NCBI GenBank assembly: GCA_017614655.1
Contig: JAGABO010000137.1
Location: forward strand, 1 to 8,535
Origin: Treponema sp.
Lineage (GTDB): Bacteria; Spirochaetota; Spirochaetia; Treponematales; Treponemataceae
Length of the DNA stretch: 8,535 nucleotides
Reading direction: 5' to 3'
The notes beneath the pieces are model-generated. The model was not told the origin of the DNA, made no database searches, and worked only from the letters and a program-made list of their open reading frames with translations. The first letter of the stretch is position 1, and every line of letters begins with the position of its first letter. Positions 1 through 5,905 of the stretch are shown here, piece by piece. The position numbers and the translations under genes are program-made.

Positions 1-236
1 CGAAGCCGGGCGATGTAATTACGGCGTACGTTTCCCACAAAAAAGGACTCGTTGTTCACACGGCAGACTGCACCACCTTCCTGCGCATACCGGACATCGA
101 AAACCGCCGCGTAGAAGTAAGCTGGGACACAGACCAGAGCCGCAGGGTTCAAAAGCAGATGGAAAAAAGAGAAGCCGACCTCGAAAAGTCAAAGGCTGTT
201 CAAATAGAAAAAACAAGGTTCCGTAAAATAAGATGA
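1..236 (+). CDS. RelA/SpoT-family (p)ppGpp synthetase/hydrolase, C-terminal end only
   Basis: This is the 3' end of a gene that begins left of the window. The frame opens with the codon at 3-5 and ends at TGA 234-236, giving 77 visible residues. Visible residues 1-42 (KPGDVITAYVSHKKGLVVH, then TADC and, near the end, RRVEVSWD) match the RelA/SpoT zinc-finger/RIS region, which typically reads NPxPGDxIxGYxSxGxGxxVHxxDC and ends in a xVxW strand. RSH enzymes make and break the alarmone (p)ppGpp in the cytoplasm during the stringent response. The catalytic, TGS and helical domains would lie outside the window. Canonical long RSH proteins continue into an ACT domain after this point. Here only about 35 highly charged, probably helical residues follow before the stop, so ACT seems absent. 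The stop overlaps the start of the ttcA-like gene (ATGA at 233-236), suggesting translational coupling. The family call is fairly sure; whether it is synthetase, hydrolase or bifunctional cannot be judged from this end. Confidence 0.8.
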   Translation, partial: KPGDVITAYVSHKKGLVVHTADCTTFLRIPDIENRRVEVSWDTDQSRRVQKQMEKREADLEKSKAVQIEKTRFRKIR

Positions 237-925
237 AGCAGCCGTTTTTATTCAGCGTAATTGATAAGGCAGTTTTTGATTTCTCGATGATAGAAAAAGG
301 CGACCGTATTCTTGTCGGAGCTTCGGGCGGAAAAGACAGCACGGTTCTTATTGAATACCTTGCGATGCGTAAGCGCCGTAAAGATGCAGATTTTAATTTT
401 ACAGCAGTTTTTGTTCAGACTGAATTCAGCGGTGAGTTTCCGGCAGGAATTAAAAAGCGGTTTGATGAACTGGGAATTGATTTCCGCACGATTAAAATTG
501 ATGTTCAGGGACGCCTTAAACCCGGAAGAAAAATGAACTGCTACTGGTGTTCAATGCAGAGACGAAAAGAGCTGATTCATTTTGCAATGGAAGAAGGCTA
601 CACCAAGCTTGCACTCGGACATCACCTTGATGACATTCTGGAAACTTTCCTCATGAACGCACTTCAGAAGGGTGAACTTATGGCAATGAGGGCACGTCTT
701 CAGTACGAAAAATATCCGCTGGAAATTATACGCCCGCTCTGCTATGCAAACGTAAAAACCATTATTGAATTTGCAGCAGAACGGAATTTTCTGGGCTACA
801 CCTGCACCTGTAATTTTCAGGATAACAGTGCCCGTAAAACAGCGCGCCGCCGCCTTGAACTCCTTACAGACGGCTCTGATACGCTAAAAAAGCACCTTAT
901 GACGGCCATAAAAAGCCTCCTGTAA
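233..925 (+). CDS. ttcA: TtcA-like PP-loop ATPase, probable tRNA 2-thiocytidine biosynthesis protein
   Basis: A 230-residue cytoplasmic PP-loop ATPase of the TtcA/TtuA group. TtcA adenylates C32 of certain tRNAs and replaces its 2-oxygen with sulfur, using an oxygen-sensitive [4Fe-4S] cluster. Visible motifs are the PP-loop SGGKDS (31-36), the C103-x2-C106 pair (NCYWCSMQRR), the family motif LGHHLDD (about 128-134) followed by ILETFLMNAL, and IRPLCY (about 166-171). Late cysteines C191 and C193 (YTCTCNF) could supply the third cluster ligand found in TtcA. At 230 residues it is shorter than E. coli TtcA (about 311), mostly at the ends, but all motifs are present. The start ATG at 233 overlaps the rel stop. 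No strong Shine-Dalgarno precedes it, so coupling to the upstream gene is likely. The next in-frame ATG (287) would remove N-terminal family sequence. TtcA fits better than TilS, which lacks the paired cysteines, but the exact tRNA target is inferred. Confidence 0.82.
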   Translation: MKQPFLFSVIDKAVFDFSMIEKGDRILVGASGGKDSTVLIEYLAMRKRRKDADFNFTAVFVQTEFSGEFPAGIKKRFDELGIDFRTIKIDVQGRLKPGRKMNCYWCSMQRRKELIHFAMEEGYTKLALGHHLDDILETFLMNALQKGELMAMRARLQYEKYPLEIIRPLCYANVKTIIEFAAERNFLGYTCTCNFQDNSARKTARRRLELLTDGSDTLKKHLMTAIKSLL

Positions 926-1049
926 TAATTTACTATACATAGTTTTACTCTATATATATTCTTATGACTACTATTCTTTATCTTAAAAAAACGCTAGAAT
1001 GCTGAATGCAGGGTTTCCCTGACAATACATTTTTTAAGGGGTAAGAATA
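926..1049 (+). promoter_or_regulatory. AT-rich leader and probable promoter region of the prs operon
   Basis: This 124-nt gap separates ttcA from prs and is very AT-rich (an alternating TATATATATT run at 951-960). The best -10 candidate is TAGAAT at 995-1000. No good -35 lies at 16-18 nt, so the AT-rich stretch may act as an UP-like element instead. A second weak candidate is TTTACT (929-934) with TATATA (951-956). A small perfect hairpin, CAGGG-TTT-CCCTG at 1009-1021, would sit near the 5' end of a transcript from TAGAAT. It is not followed directly by a T-run, so it does not look like a terminator. AAGGGG at 1036-1041, 8 nt before the ATG, is a good ribosome-binding site and fixes the prs start. 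Promoter assignment is by eye only. Confidence 0.4.
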
Positions 1050-2297
1050 ATGCCGTATTCTGAACCAACTGATCTGGCCATAGTAGCCTGTCCCGGGGGC
1101 GAAGCATTCGCTAATGAAGTGCTCACCCATCTCCGCCACATGTACAAGCACCGTTTTACATTAAAAAGTGATGTAATTTCCAAGCGTTACGGTCTTGAAA
1201 AAGATGCTCTCGTAAAGCAGATTAACCTTTCCAATGACATTCACACAAGTGATCTGTGCGTACGCGGTTCCCTCGACAAATACCGCACTCCAAATTTTAA
1301 GGTAAACACAAGATTCACTTACTTTGCAAACGGAGAGTACAAGGCAGAAATCCTTGACTGCATAAGAGGAAAGGATATCTATATCTTCCAGGACGTAGAA
1401 AATCATGAACCGATTGCGATGAACGACGGAAAAAACGTAATGAGCCTTTCCGTAAACGATCACGTAATGGGACTTCTTGTTGCAATTGATGCAGTTCGCC
1501 AGGCCGGTGCAAGACAGATTACACTTGTTCTTCCCGTTTACCCTTATTCAAGACAGCACAAAAAGAAGAGCCGCGAAGGACTTACAGCTGCTCTTCTCGG
1601 ACATATTTATGAAAGCATGGAAGTTACCCGCATCATTACGCTTGACCTTCACAGCCGCGAAATCGTAAATGCCTTCAGCCACACACACTGTGACAATCTT
1701 CATGCTTCTTACCAGATTATCCGAGAACTTGCAAAAGTTGTTGATCTTACAAAAGAAGACCTTGTTGTAGTTTCTCCGGACACTGGTGCAATTGACCGCA
1801 ACAAGTTCTACGCAACAGGACTTAAAAAGCCGCTTGCAATGATTTACAAAGAGCGCGACTATTCAATCGTAACTCAGGATGCAAAGAACACTAACATAAA
1901 GAGCATCAAGCTTCTTGGTGACGTAAAAGGAAAGGTTGCCTTCCTTGCTGATGACATGCTCGGTACAGGCGGAACCCTTCTTAAAGCCATGAGCTTCCTT
2001 CATGAACAGGGCGCTACAAAAGTAATTGCAGCAATCAGCCTTCCGTTCTTTACAGGAAACGCAGTTGAACAGTTTGACGAAGCCTATAAGCAGGGACTTT
2101 TTTTCCGCATCATCGGAACAAATGCAGTTTACCACGAAGACCTCTTAAAGCGTGAATGGTACATCAGCACAAATGTTTCTGGACTCTTTGCAAACGTAAT
2201 CACACGCCTTCATCATAACCAGAGTCTTTCTGACCTGCTCGACAACCGTTCAATCATCGACAAGCTTATTAAAGTAAGTACACCGGAACAGGCATGA
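1050..2297 (+). CDS. prs: Ribose-phosphate pyrophosphokinase (PRPP synthetase), long form
   Basis: The enzyme transfers pyrophosphate from ATP to ribose 5-phosphate to make PRPP, the precursor of purine, pyrimidine, NAD, histidine and tryptophan synthesis, in the cytoplasm. Family blocks appear in order: FANGEYK (92-98, the usual FSDGE), YPYSRQHKK (164-172, the ATP-site block), DLHSREI (199-205), DNLHASY (215-221), VVVSPDTGAIDR (239-250), IYKERDY (265-271, at the catalytic flexible loop that is usually KRR), and the PRPP-binding loop DDMLGTGGT (301-309). At 415 residues it is about 100 longer than the classical enzyme (about 315). Most of the extra length lies before FANGE, at about residues 27-85, with smaller additions elsewhere. 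ATG 1050 is supported by the ribosome-binding site AAGGGG. The stop overlaps the FGGY kinase start (ATGA, 2294-2297), so the two are co-transcribed and probably translationally coupled. The flexible-loop substitution and the insertion suggest altered kinetics or allostery, but the active-site framework is intact. Confidence 0.93.
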   Translation: MPYSEPTDLAIVACPGGEAFANEVLTHLRHMYKHRFTLKSDVISKRYGLEKDALVKQINLSNDIHTSDLCVRGSLDKYRTPNFKVNTRFTYFANGEYKAEILDCIRGKDIYIFQDVENHEPIAMNDGKNVMSLSVNDHVMGLLVAIDAVRQAGARQITLVLPVYPYSRQHKKKSREGLTAALLGHIYESMEVTRIITLDLHSREIVNAFSHTHCDNLHASYQIIRELAKVVDLTKEDLVVVSPDTGAIDRNKFYATGLKKPLAMIYKERDYSIVTQDAKNTNIKSIKLLGDVKGKVAFLADDMLGTGGTLLKAMSFLHEQGATKVIAAISLPFFTGNAVEQFDEAYKQGLFFRIIGTNAVYHEDLLKREWYISTNVSGLFANVITRLHHNQSLSDLLDNRSIIDKLIKVSTPEQA

Positions 2298-3538
2298 ACA
2301 TACTCTGTGCAGACATAGGAACATCTTCCCTCAAGGCTGCAGTTATTAACGAAGAAGGAAACGTTCTCGCTTATGAACGAAAACCTTTCCTTCTTTACCG
2401 CACTCTGCATGCTTCGAAAGAATGGCTTCCTTCACTTCAGAATGCAATGGCCACAATCTTTGCAGTAAACCCGTCACTTAAAATTGACGGTATCTGCATA
2501 AGCGGAAACGGTCCTTCCCTCGTTGCCCCGGGCGGCGAAACGTATCTCTGGAATGAAGAAACAGACAGAACTGTTTCCTATGCCGGCACTTCGTTCTTTA
2601 TTCCCAGGCTTCTTTCCCTTAAGAAAAAAAATCCTGAGCTCTGGGAAAAAAGCGAAACTATTTTCTCCGGGCCTGAATACCTTATCTATCTTCTTACACA
2701 AAAAAAATGCACGGTTCTTCCTTCCAAAAGATTTTATGATTTTTACTGGACCGATGATGAACTTTACAGTGCAGGATTTAATCAGTATGAATGCAGGAAG
2801 CTTCCGGACTTTATTTTTTCCGGAAACCTTGCAGGAACTCTGGACAGAAAATCAGAAAGCTTTTTAAACTTCGAAGCAAACGGAGTAAAAGAAGGGATGC
2901 CGGTTTATGCCGGAGCCCCTGATTTTATAAGTGCCCTCATTGGAACTTCTACCCTTTCTAAAGGAAAACTCTGTGACAGAGCAGGTTCTTCCGAGGGAAT
3001 CAATTTCTGCACCGACGTTAAGATAAACGAAAAAGGACTGCGCACAATGCCTTCCATAATCGACGGTCTCTGGAATGTTTCGGTACTCATTAACGAAAGC
3101 GGTTCACGCTTCTACGACTTTAAGCAGAAAGCCGAACGCGAAAACGGAACAGAATATGACTTTCATGAGCTTGTAAAAAACTGTCTCGAAAGCCGGGGCA
3201 ACAATGCAACCTTTGAACAGGGAAAGCTCATTATGACCGAAGCTGCTGAACTTGTAAAAGATGCAGTTTTCCTTCTAAAAAATGCCGCAGGTTTCCAGGA
3301 AACAGAAGTTGTAGTTCCAGACACGATGGTTATAACAGGCGGCCAGAGTGCAAATGATCTCTGGGTTCAGTATAAGGCAGATATTACAGGAATGAAAATT
3401 GAAGTTCCTGAATGTGCAGATGCAGAACTCATGGGAGATGCCGTACTCGCATTTAAAGGCGCAGGTCTTTATTCTTCCGTAACAGAAGGCGCAGAAAAAA
3501 TGTGCCGTATAAGAAAGACGTTTATTCCTCAGGAATAA
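2294..3538 (+). CDS. FGGY-family carbohydrate kinase, substrate unknown
   Basis: A 414-residue cytoplasmic ATP-dependent sugar kinase of the ASKHA/FGGY fold. The phosphate-1 loop DIGTSSLKAAV spans 7-17. ISGNGPSLV (69-77) matches the strand after the sugar site. GAPDFISALIG (207-217) carries D210, the expected catalytic base. GTSTL and AGSSEGINF (217-238) form the phosphate-2 region. ITGGQSANDLW (347-357) followed by CADAELMGDAVLAF (374-387) is the adenosine-binding motif, and GAGLYSSVTEGAEKM (389-403) is the usual C-terminal ending. It is shorter than typical xylulokinases and glycerol kinases (480-500), with the reduction in the middle and both ends intact. The family covers xylulose, ribulose, fuculose, rhamnulose, gluconate and glycerol; nothing visible decides among these. 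The start overlaps the prs stop; GGAA (2285-2288) lies 5 nt upstream as a weak ribosome-binding site. Co-expression with prs suggests, without proof, a pentose or nucleoside-derived sugar. Confidence 0.85.
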   Translation: MNILCADIGTSSLKAAVINEEGNVLAYERKPFLLYRTLHASKEWLPSLQNAMATIFAVNPSLKIDGICISGNGPSLVAPGGETYLWNEETDRTVSYAGTSFFIPRLLSLKKKNPELWEKSETIFSGPEYLIYLLTQKKCTVLPSKRFYDFYWTDDELYSAGFNQYECRKLPDFIFSGNLAGTLDRKSESFLNFEANGVKEGMPVYAGAPDFISALIGTSTLSKGKLCDRAGSSEGINFCTDVKINEKGLRTMPSIIDGLWNVSVLINESGSRFYDFKQKAERENGTEYDFHELVKNCLESRGNNATFEQGKLIMTEAAELVKDAVFLLKNAAGFQETEVVVPDTMVITGGQSANDLWVQYKADITGMKIEVPECADAELMGDAVLAFKGAGLYSSVTEGAEKMCRIRKTFIPQE

Positions 3539-3544
3539 AAATCA

Positions 3545-4192
3545 ATGAAAATTTACTTGCTTCCTCAAAATGCCAGGACACTCATCTTTGACATAGACGG
3601 AACCCTTTACACAAACAGCGACTATGTTCTTGAACAGATTGACGTTCAGATAAGGCATTGGGCATCCTTAAACGGAATGACTTCAGAAGAAGGAAGAAAA
3701 AAAATTGCAGACTTCAGAAAGCAGTGGACGCTTGAACACGACGGTAAAAAAATCAGTCTCGGAAACACTTTTACACATTTCGGAATTTCCATCGAAACCA
3801 GCATCGAATGGCGGAACAGCCTCATGCATCCGGAAAACTTTCTTAAGCGGGACGAAAAGCTCATAAAGACTCTTTCAAAACTTTCACAAAAGTTTACGAT
3901 GGTAGCTGTAACTAACAATCCGGTAGAAGCCGCACGAAAAACCCTGGCCGTAATCGGAATAGAAAAGCTTATTCCTCACATAGTGGGACTCGACACCTGC
4001 AAAAAATCAAAGCCAGCAATCGAATGTCTAGAAAAAGCTGCGGAACTTTCCGGATGCCGTTTTGAAGAATGCATTTCCATAGGCGACCGTTACGACATTG
4101 ACCTTGCCCTTCCCCTCGAAAAAGGAATGGGCGGAATTCTTGTAGACGGAGCAGAAGACATTTACAGGCTTCCTGAACTTTTGTGTCTGTAA
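3545..4192 (+). CDS. HAD-superfamily hydrolase (subfamily IA), probable phosphatase or 5'-nucleotidase
   Basis: A 215-residue soluble phosphatase. All four HAD motifs are present: DIDGT (16-20; D16 nucleophile, D18 acid/base), T123 in VAVTNN (motif II), K156 in KSKPA (motif III), and IGDRYDID (179-186, motif IV, Mg2+-binding aspartates). The helical stretch at about 25-105 between motifs I and II is a C1-type cap, as in subfamily IA (phosphoglycolate phosphatase, YjjG and pyrimidine 5'-nucleotidase relatives). The opening FDIDGTLYTNSDYV resembles the nucleotidase branch, but the substrate cannot be read from sequence. It lies 6 nt after the FGGY stop, with AGGA (3531-3534) about 10 nt upstream as its ribosome-binding site, so it is the third gene of the prs operon. 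Its TAA (4190-4192) directly abuts the stop of the convergent hydrogenase gene. Family assignment is firm; the nucleotidase role is inference. Confidence 0.85.
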   Translation: MKIYLLPQNARTLIFDIDGTLYTNSDYVLEQIDVQIRHWASLNGMTSEEGRKKIADFRKQWTLEHDGKKISLGNTFTHFGISIETSIEWRNSLMHPENFLKRDEKLIKTLSKLSQKFTMVAVTNNPVEAARKTLAVIGIEKLIPHIVGLDTCKKSKPAIECLEKAAELSGCRFEECISIGDRYDIDLALPLEKGMGGILVDGAEDIYRLPELLCL

Positions 4193-5575
4193 CTATTTAT
4201 CTGCTGCCCCGGACTTTACGTACTGCGCAAGCTGAACTTCCGCTTTTTTATAATCGGTTATTACGCAGGGACCTGCAATACAGCCGCCTTCACACGACAT
4301 AACTTCTATAAGGTTCGGGCAGTTTTCCGGCTGGGGAAGTTTTCCTGCATTGATGTTTCCGTACATCGAAAGAGTTTTCATTCCGGTCTTATTAAGTCCG
4401 TTGATTTTTGTTTCCCTTAGAATTGATTTATCTTTTAGCCTTAGTTTTACGGCTTCCAGAACACCGCCCGTTTTTGCAAAGTTGCGTCCGCTTGCCGTAG
4501 GTATTGCATTTTCTTTTTCTACGGTCATTTTTGAAACATCAATTTCCTTTGCTGCAAGAAACGCATTTATTTCTTCGACAGAGAGAACATAATCAACAAG
4601 TTCATCATCAAAGCCCTCGCGCCGCTTTGCAAGACACGGGCCTATAAAAACCGTAATGCAGTCAGGATCGGCTTTCTTTGCAATTTCTGCAGTGTAGTGC
4701 ATGGGGCTTCTTGTTTTTGAAACACAGTCTTTTAAATCCGGAACATGAATCTGAACTGCACGCACATACGCTGAACAGCAGGACGTCGTCATCATTTTAT
4801 CTCCGCGCGCCATTCTTTCTTCGAACTCACGGGCTTCATTTTCTGCACAGATGTCTGCTCCGACAGAAACTTCCCAGACCCGGTCAAATCCTAAAAGCTT
4901 CAAGGCTGCTTCTATCTGTCCGGGAACTGCCTTGAACTGACTTGCAATTGCGGGTGCATAAAGGGCAACAACCTTTTTCTTTTTTTCCGGATCCGTTTCC
5001 ATGATGCGCGCAATTACATCAACAAGCTGACTCTTATCCATCATGGCGGCAAAAGGACATTCCCTCATACAGTTACCGCAGAAAATGCATTTATCATAAT
5101 CAATTTTTTCGTAGCCGTTTTCGTCCTTTGAAATTGCGTTAACCGGACAGGATTCTTCGCAGGGAACAGGAATCTTTATGATTGCATGATACGGACAGTT
5201 GTTCATACAGAGTCCACAGTTGATACATTTGGTTGCATCAATGTGAGCATGATGAACAATATGAATCGCTTTCTTAGGACAGTTCATCATACACGGACGC
5301 GCGTAACATCCCTGACACGCATTCGTTACCATATAATGAGTACGCACGCAGGAGTTGCACGCATCACGGAGAACCGTAAGCATAGGCCATGTAGGCTTTT
5401 CCCTTTCGAGTGCCTTCTTTGCGTAACCTGCAAGCGGAACGTCTTCGTCAATGTTTTCTACGGAAAAACCCATTCGCGCAAGAACCCTCATCCTTAAAAG
5501 TTCGCGGTCGTGGTAAATGCAGCACCGCATGGGCTTTCTGTCTTTAGGCGCCATCTCTTTGGGAATATAATGCAC
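4193..5575 (-). CDS. [FeFe]-hydrogenase-like iron-sulfur protein, group B type (longest uninterrupted frame)
   Basis: A 460-residue cytoplasmic iron-sulfur protein resembling group B (B1/B3, TIGR04105-like) [FeFe] hydrogenases of anaerobes, which are predicted to interconvert H2 with protons and electrons. In order: an N-terminal Cys-rich block (CNSC 73-76, CQGC 87-90, C95, C99); two ferredoxin-type motifs, C117-x2-C120-x2-C123-x3-C127 and C163-x2-C166-x2-C169-x3-C173; two further cysteines, C139 and C143; then the H-cluster domain with L1 TTSCCSAY (263-270; C267 ligand, C266 the proton-relay position), L2 IGPCLAKRRE (311-320; C314) and L3 EVMSCEGGCIAGP (424-436; C428, C432). All cluster ligands are intact. 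This frame begins at GTG 5575, which lacks a properly spaced ribosome-binding site. The natural start is probably ATG 5668, 31 codons upstream, cut off by an in-frame TGA (separate entry). The physiological role of group B enzymes is poorly defined. No maturase or electron-transfer partner gene lies beside it. The stop TAG (4193-4195) abuts the HAD stop. Confidence 0.88.
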   Translation of the reverse strand: MHYIPKEMAPKDRKPMRCCIYHDRELLRMRVLARMGFSVENIDEDVPLAGYAKKALEREKPTWPMLTVLRDACNSCVRTHYMVTNACQGCYARPCMMNCPKKAIHIVHHAHIDATKCINCGLCMNNCPYHAIIKIPVPCEESCPVNAISKDENGYEKIDYDKCIFCGNCMRECPFAAMMDKSQLVDVIARIMETDPEKKKKVVALYAPAIASQFKAVPGQIEAALKLLGFDRVWEVSVGADICAENEAREFEERMARGDKMMTTSCCSAYVRAVQIHVPDLKDCVSKTRSPMHYTAEIAKKADPDCITVFIGPCLAKRREGFDDELVDYVLSVEEINAFLAAKEIDVSKMTVEKENAIPTASGRNFAKTGGVLEAVKLRLKDKSILRETKINGLNKTGMKTLSMYGNINAGKLPQPENCPNLIEVMSCEGGCIAGPCVITDYKKAEVQLAQYVKSGAADK

Positions 5576-5668
5576 ACCCTCTTCGAGCCGTCCTTCCAGC
5601 TGAAGTTTTGCAATTCAGATGAGTATTTCTGTCTTAATGTTTGACGTATTGTTATTGATGTTTAACAT
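5576..5668 (-). pseudogene. Probable true 5' end of the hydrogenase gene, interrupted by an in-frame TGA
   Basis: Reading the hydrogenase frame upstream of GTG 5575 gives IAKLQLEGRLEEG, then a TGA codon (5615-5617), then 17 open codons (MLNINNNTSNIKTEILI) back to ATG 5666-5668. The 13 residues after the TGA match what I recall of the group-B N-terminus, a leucine-rich helix ending in EGxLEExxxxIPxEM just before the first CC pair. This segment therefore looks like conserved coding sequence, not leader. The ATG has AAGGGA (5675-5680) 6 nt upstream and a TATAAT box 30 nt upstream, as expected of a genuine start. The full frame would be 491 codons with TGA as codon 18. Explanations are a recent nonsense mutation with internal restart, stop-codon readthrough or recoding, or a base-call error. 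All metal ligands lie downstream, so a restart product could still fold. Confidence 0.7.
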
Positions 5669-5697
5669 GGTCCGTCCCTTCTGCAGTTTTCCATCCT

Positions 5698-5726
5698 ATT
5701 ATACCTGATTTATCGGCAAGTTAAAA
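5698..5726 (-). promoter_or_regulatory. Promoter of the hydrogenase gene
   Basis: On the minus strand a perfect TATAAT lies at 5698-5703. A weak -35 lies upstream: TTTAAC (5720-5725) at 16-nt spacing, or TTTTAA (5721-5726) at 17 nt. Transcription would start near 5691, giving a leader of about 23 nt that contains AAGGGA (5675-5680) before ATG 5668. This arrangement supports 5668, not 5575, as the ancestral start. The -35 region directly borders the left arm of the palindromic element at 5729. Confidence 0.6.
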
Positions 5727-5728
5727 GC

Positions 5729-5903
5729 AACCAGTGCGAAAAGAAGCGCGAAGAAAAAAAACAGATTGTGAAAACACTCATTTTCCCGCATGCCACGAAA
5801 GTGGCATAAATAAATAGTTTCAATGCGGGAAAATGCGTGTAGCGACGATATCGAGCGGTTTCACAGGCTGATTTTTTTCTGGGAGCTTCTTTTCGCACTG
5901 GTT
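5729..5903. repeat. 175-bp nested imperfect palindrome (MITE/REP-like element or large RNA structure)
   Basis: The outer arms are a perfect 19-bp inverted repeat: AACCAGTGCGAAAAGAAGC at 5729-5747, with its reverse complement at 5885-5903. Inside, 5752-5773 pairs with 5859-5880 (two mismatches and one G-U), which brings an A8 run (5754-5761) opposite a T7 run (5872-5878). Next, 5774-5791 pairs with 5823-5840 at 17 of 18 positions. The centre holds a perfect 7-bp hairpin with a GAAA loop, ATGCCAC-GAAA-GTGGCAT (5790-5807). The right half carries an unpaired 18-nt insert (5841-5858) containing CGATATCG. It contains no convincing gene; a 72-codon frame across it shows no recognisable protein. It sits between the lipoprotein stop (2 nt away) and the hydrogenase promoter. 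It could be a non-autonomous mobile element, a dispersed intergenic repeat or an elaborate terminator. No clear target-site duplication is visible. Confidence 0.8.
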
Positions 5904-5905
5904 TT

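Noticed and set aside
19..342. Minus-strand 107-codon frame over the rel/ttcA start
   Set aside because: It is antisense to two well-supported coding regions and has no family resemblance.
1009..1021. CAGGG-TTT-CCCTG as a terminator or riboswitch
   Set aside because: The stem is only 5 bp with no adjacent T-run and no larger conserved fold. Kept only as a note in the prs leader.
4165..4175. CAGG-CTT-CCTG hairpin as terminator of the prs operon
   Set aside because: The stem is only 4 bp, lies inside the HAD coding region, and is followed by a short interrupted T stretch. Too weak to call.
5186..5497. Plus-strand 103-codon frame inside the hydrogenase gene
   Set aside because: It is a shadow of the cysteine-rich hydrogenase frame, with no own start signals or domain.
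5615..5617. Selenocysteine codon in the hydrogenase
   Set aside because: The TGA lies in an N-terminal helix position, not at a catalytic or metal-binding cysteine. The downstream hairpin (CTTC-AGCTG-GAAG on the minus strand) is only 4 bp and does not resemble a convincing bacterial SECIS.
5729..5903. Integron attC site or retron msr/msd for the palindrome
   Set aside because: The ends do not fit the attC core pattern (RYYYAAC / GTTRRRY), no integrase or cassette array is seen, and no reverse transcriptase gene is in the window.
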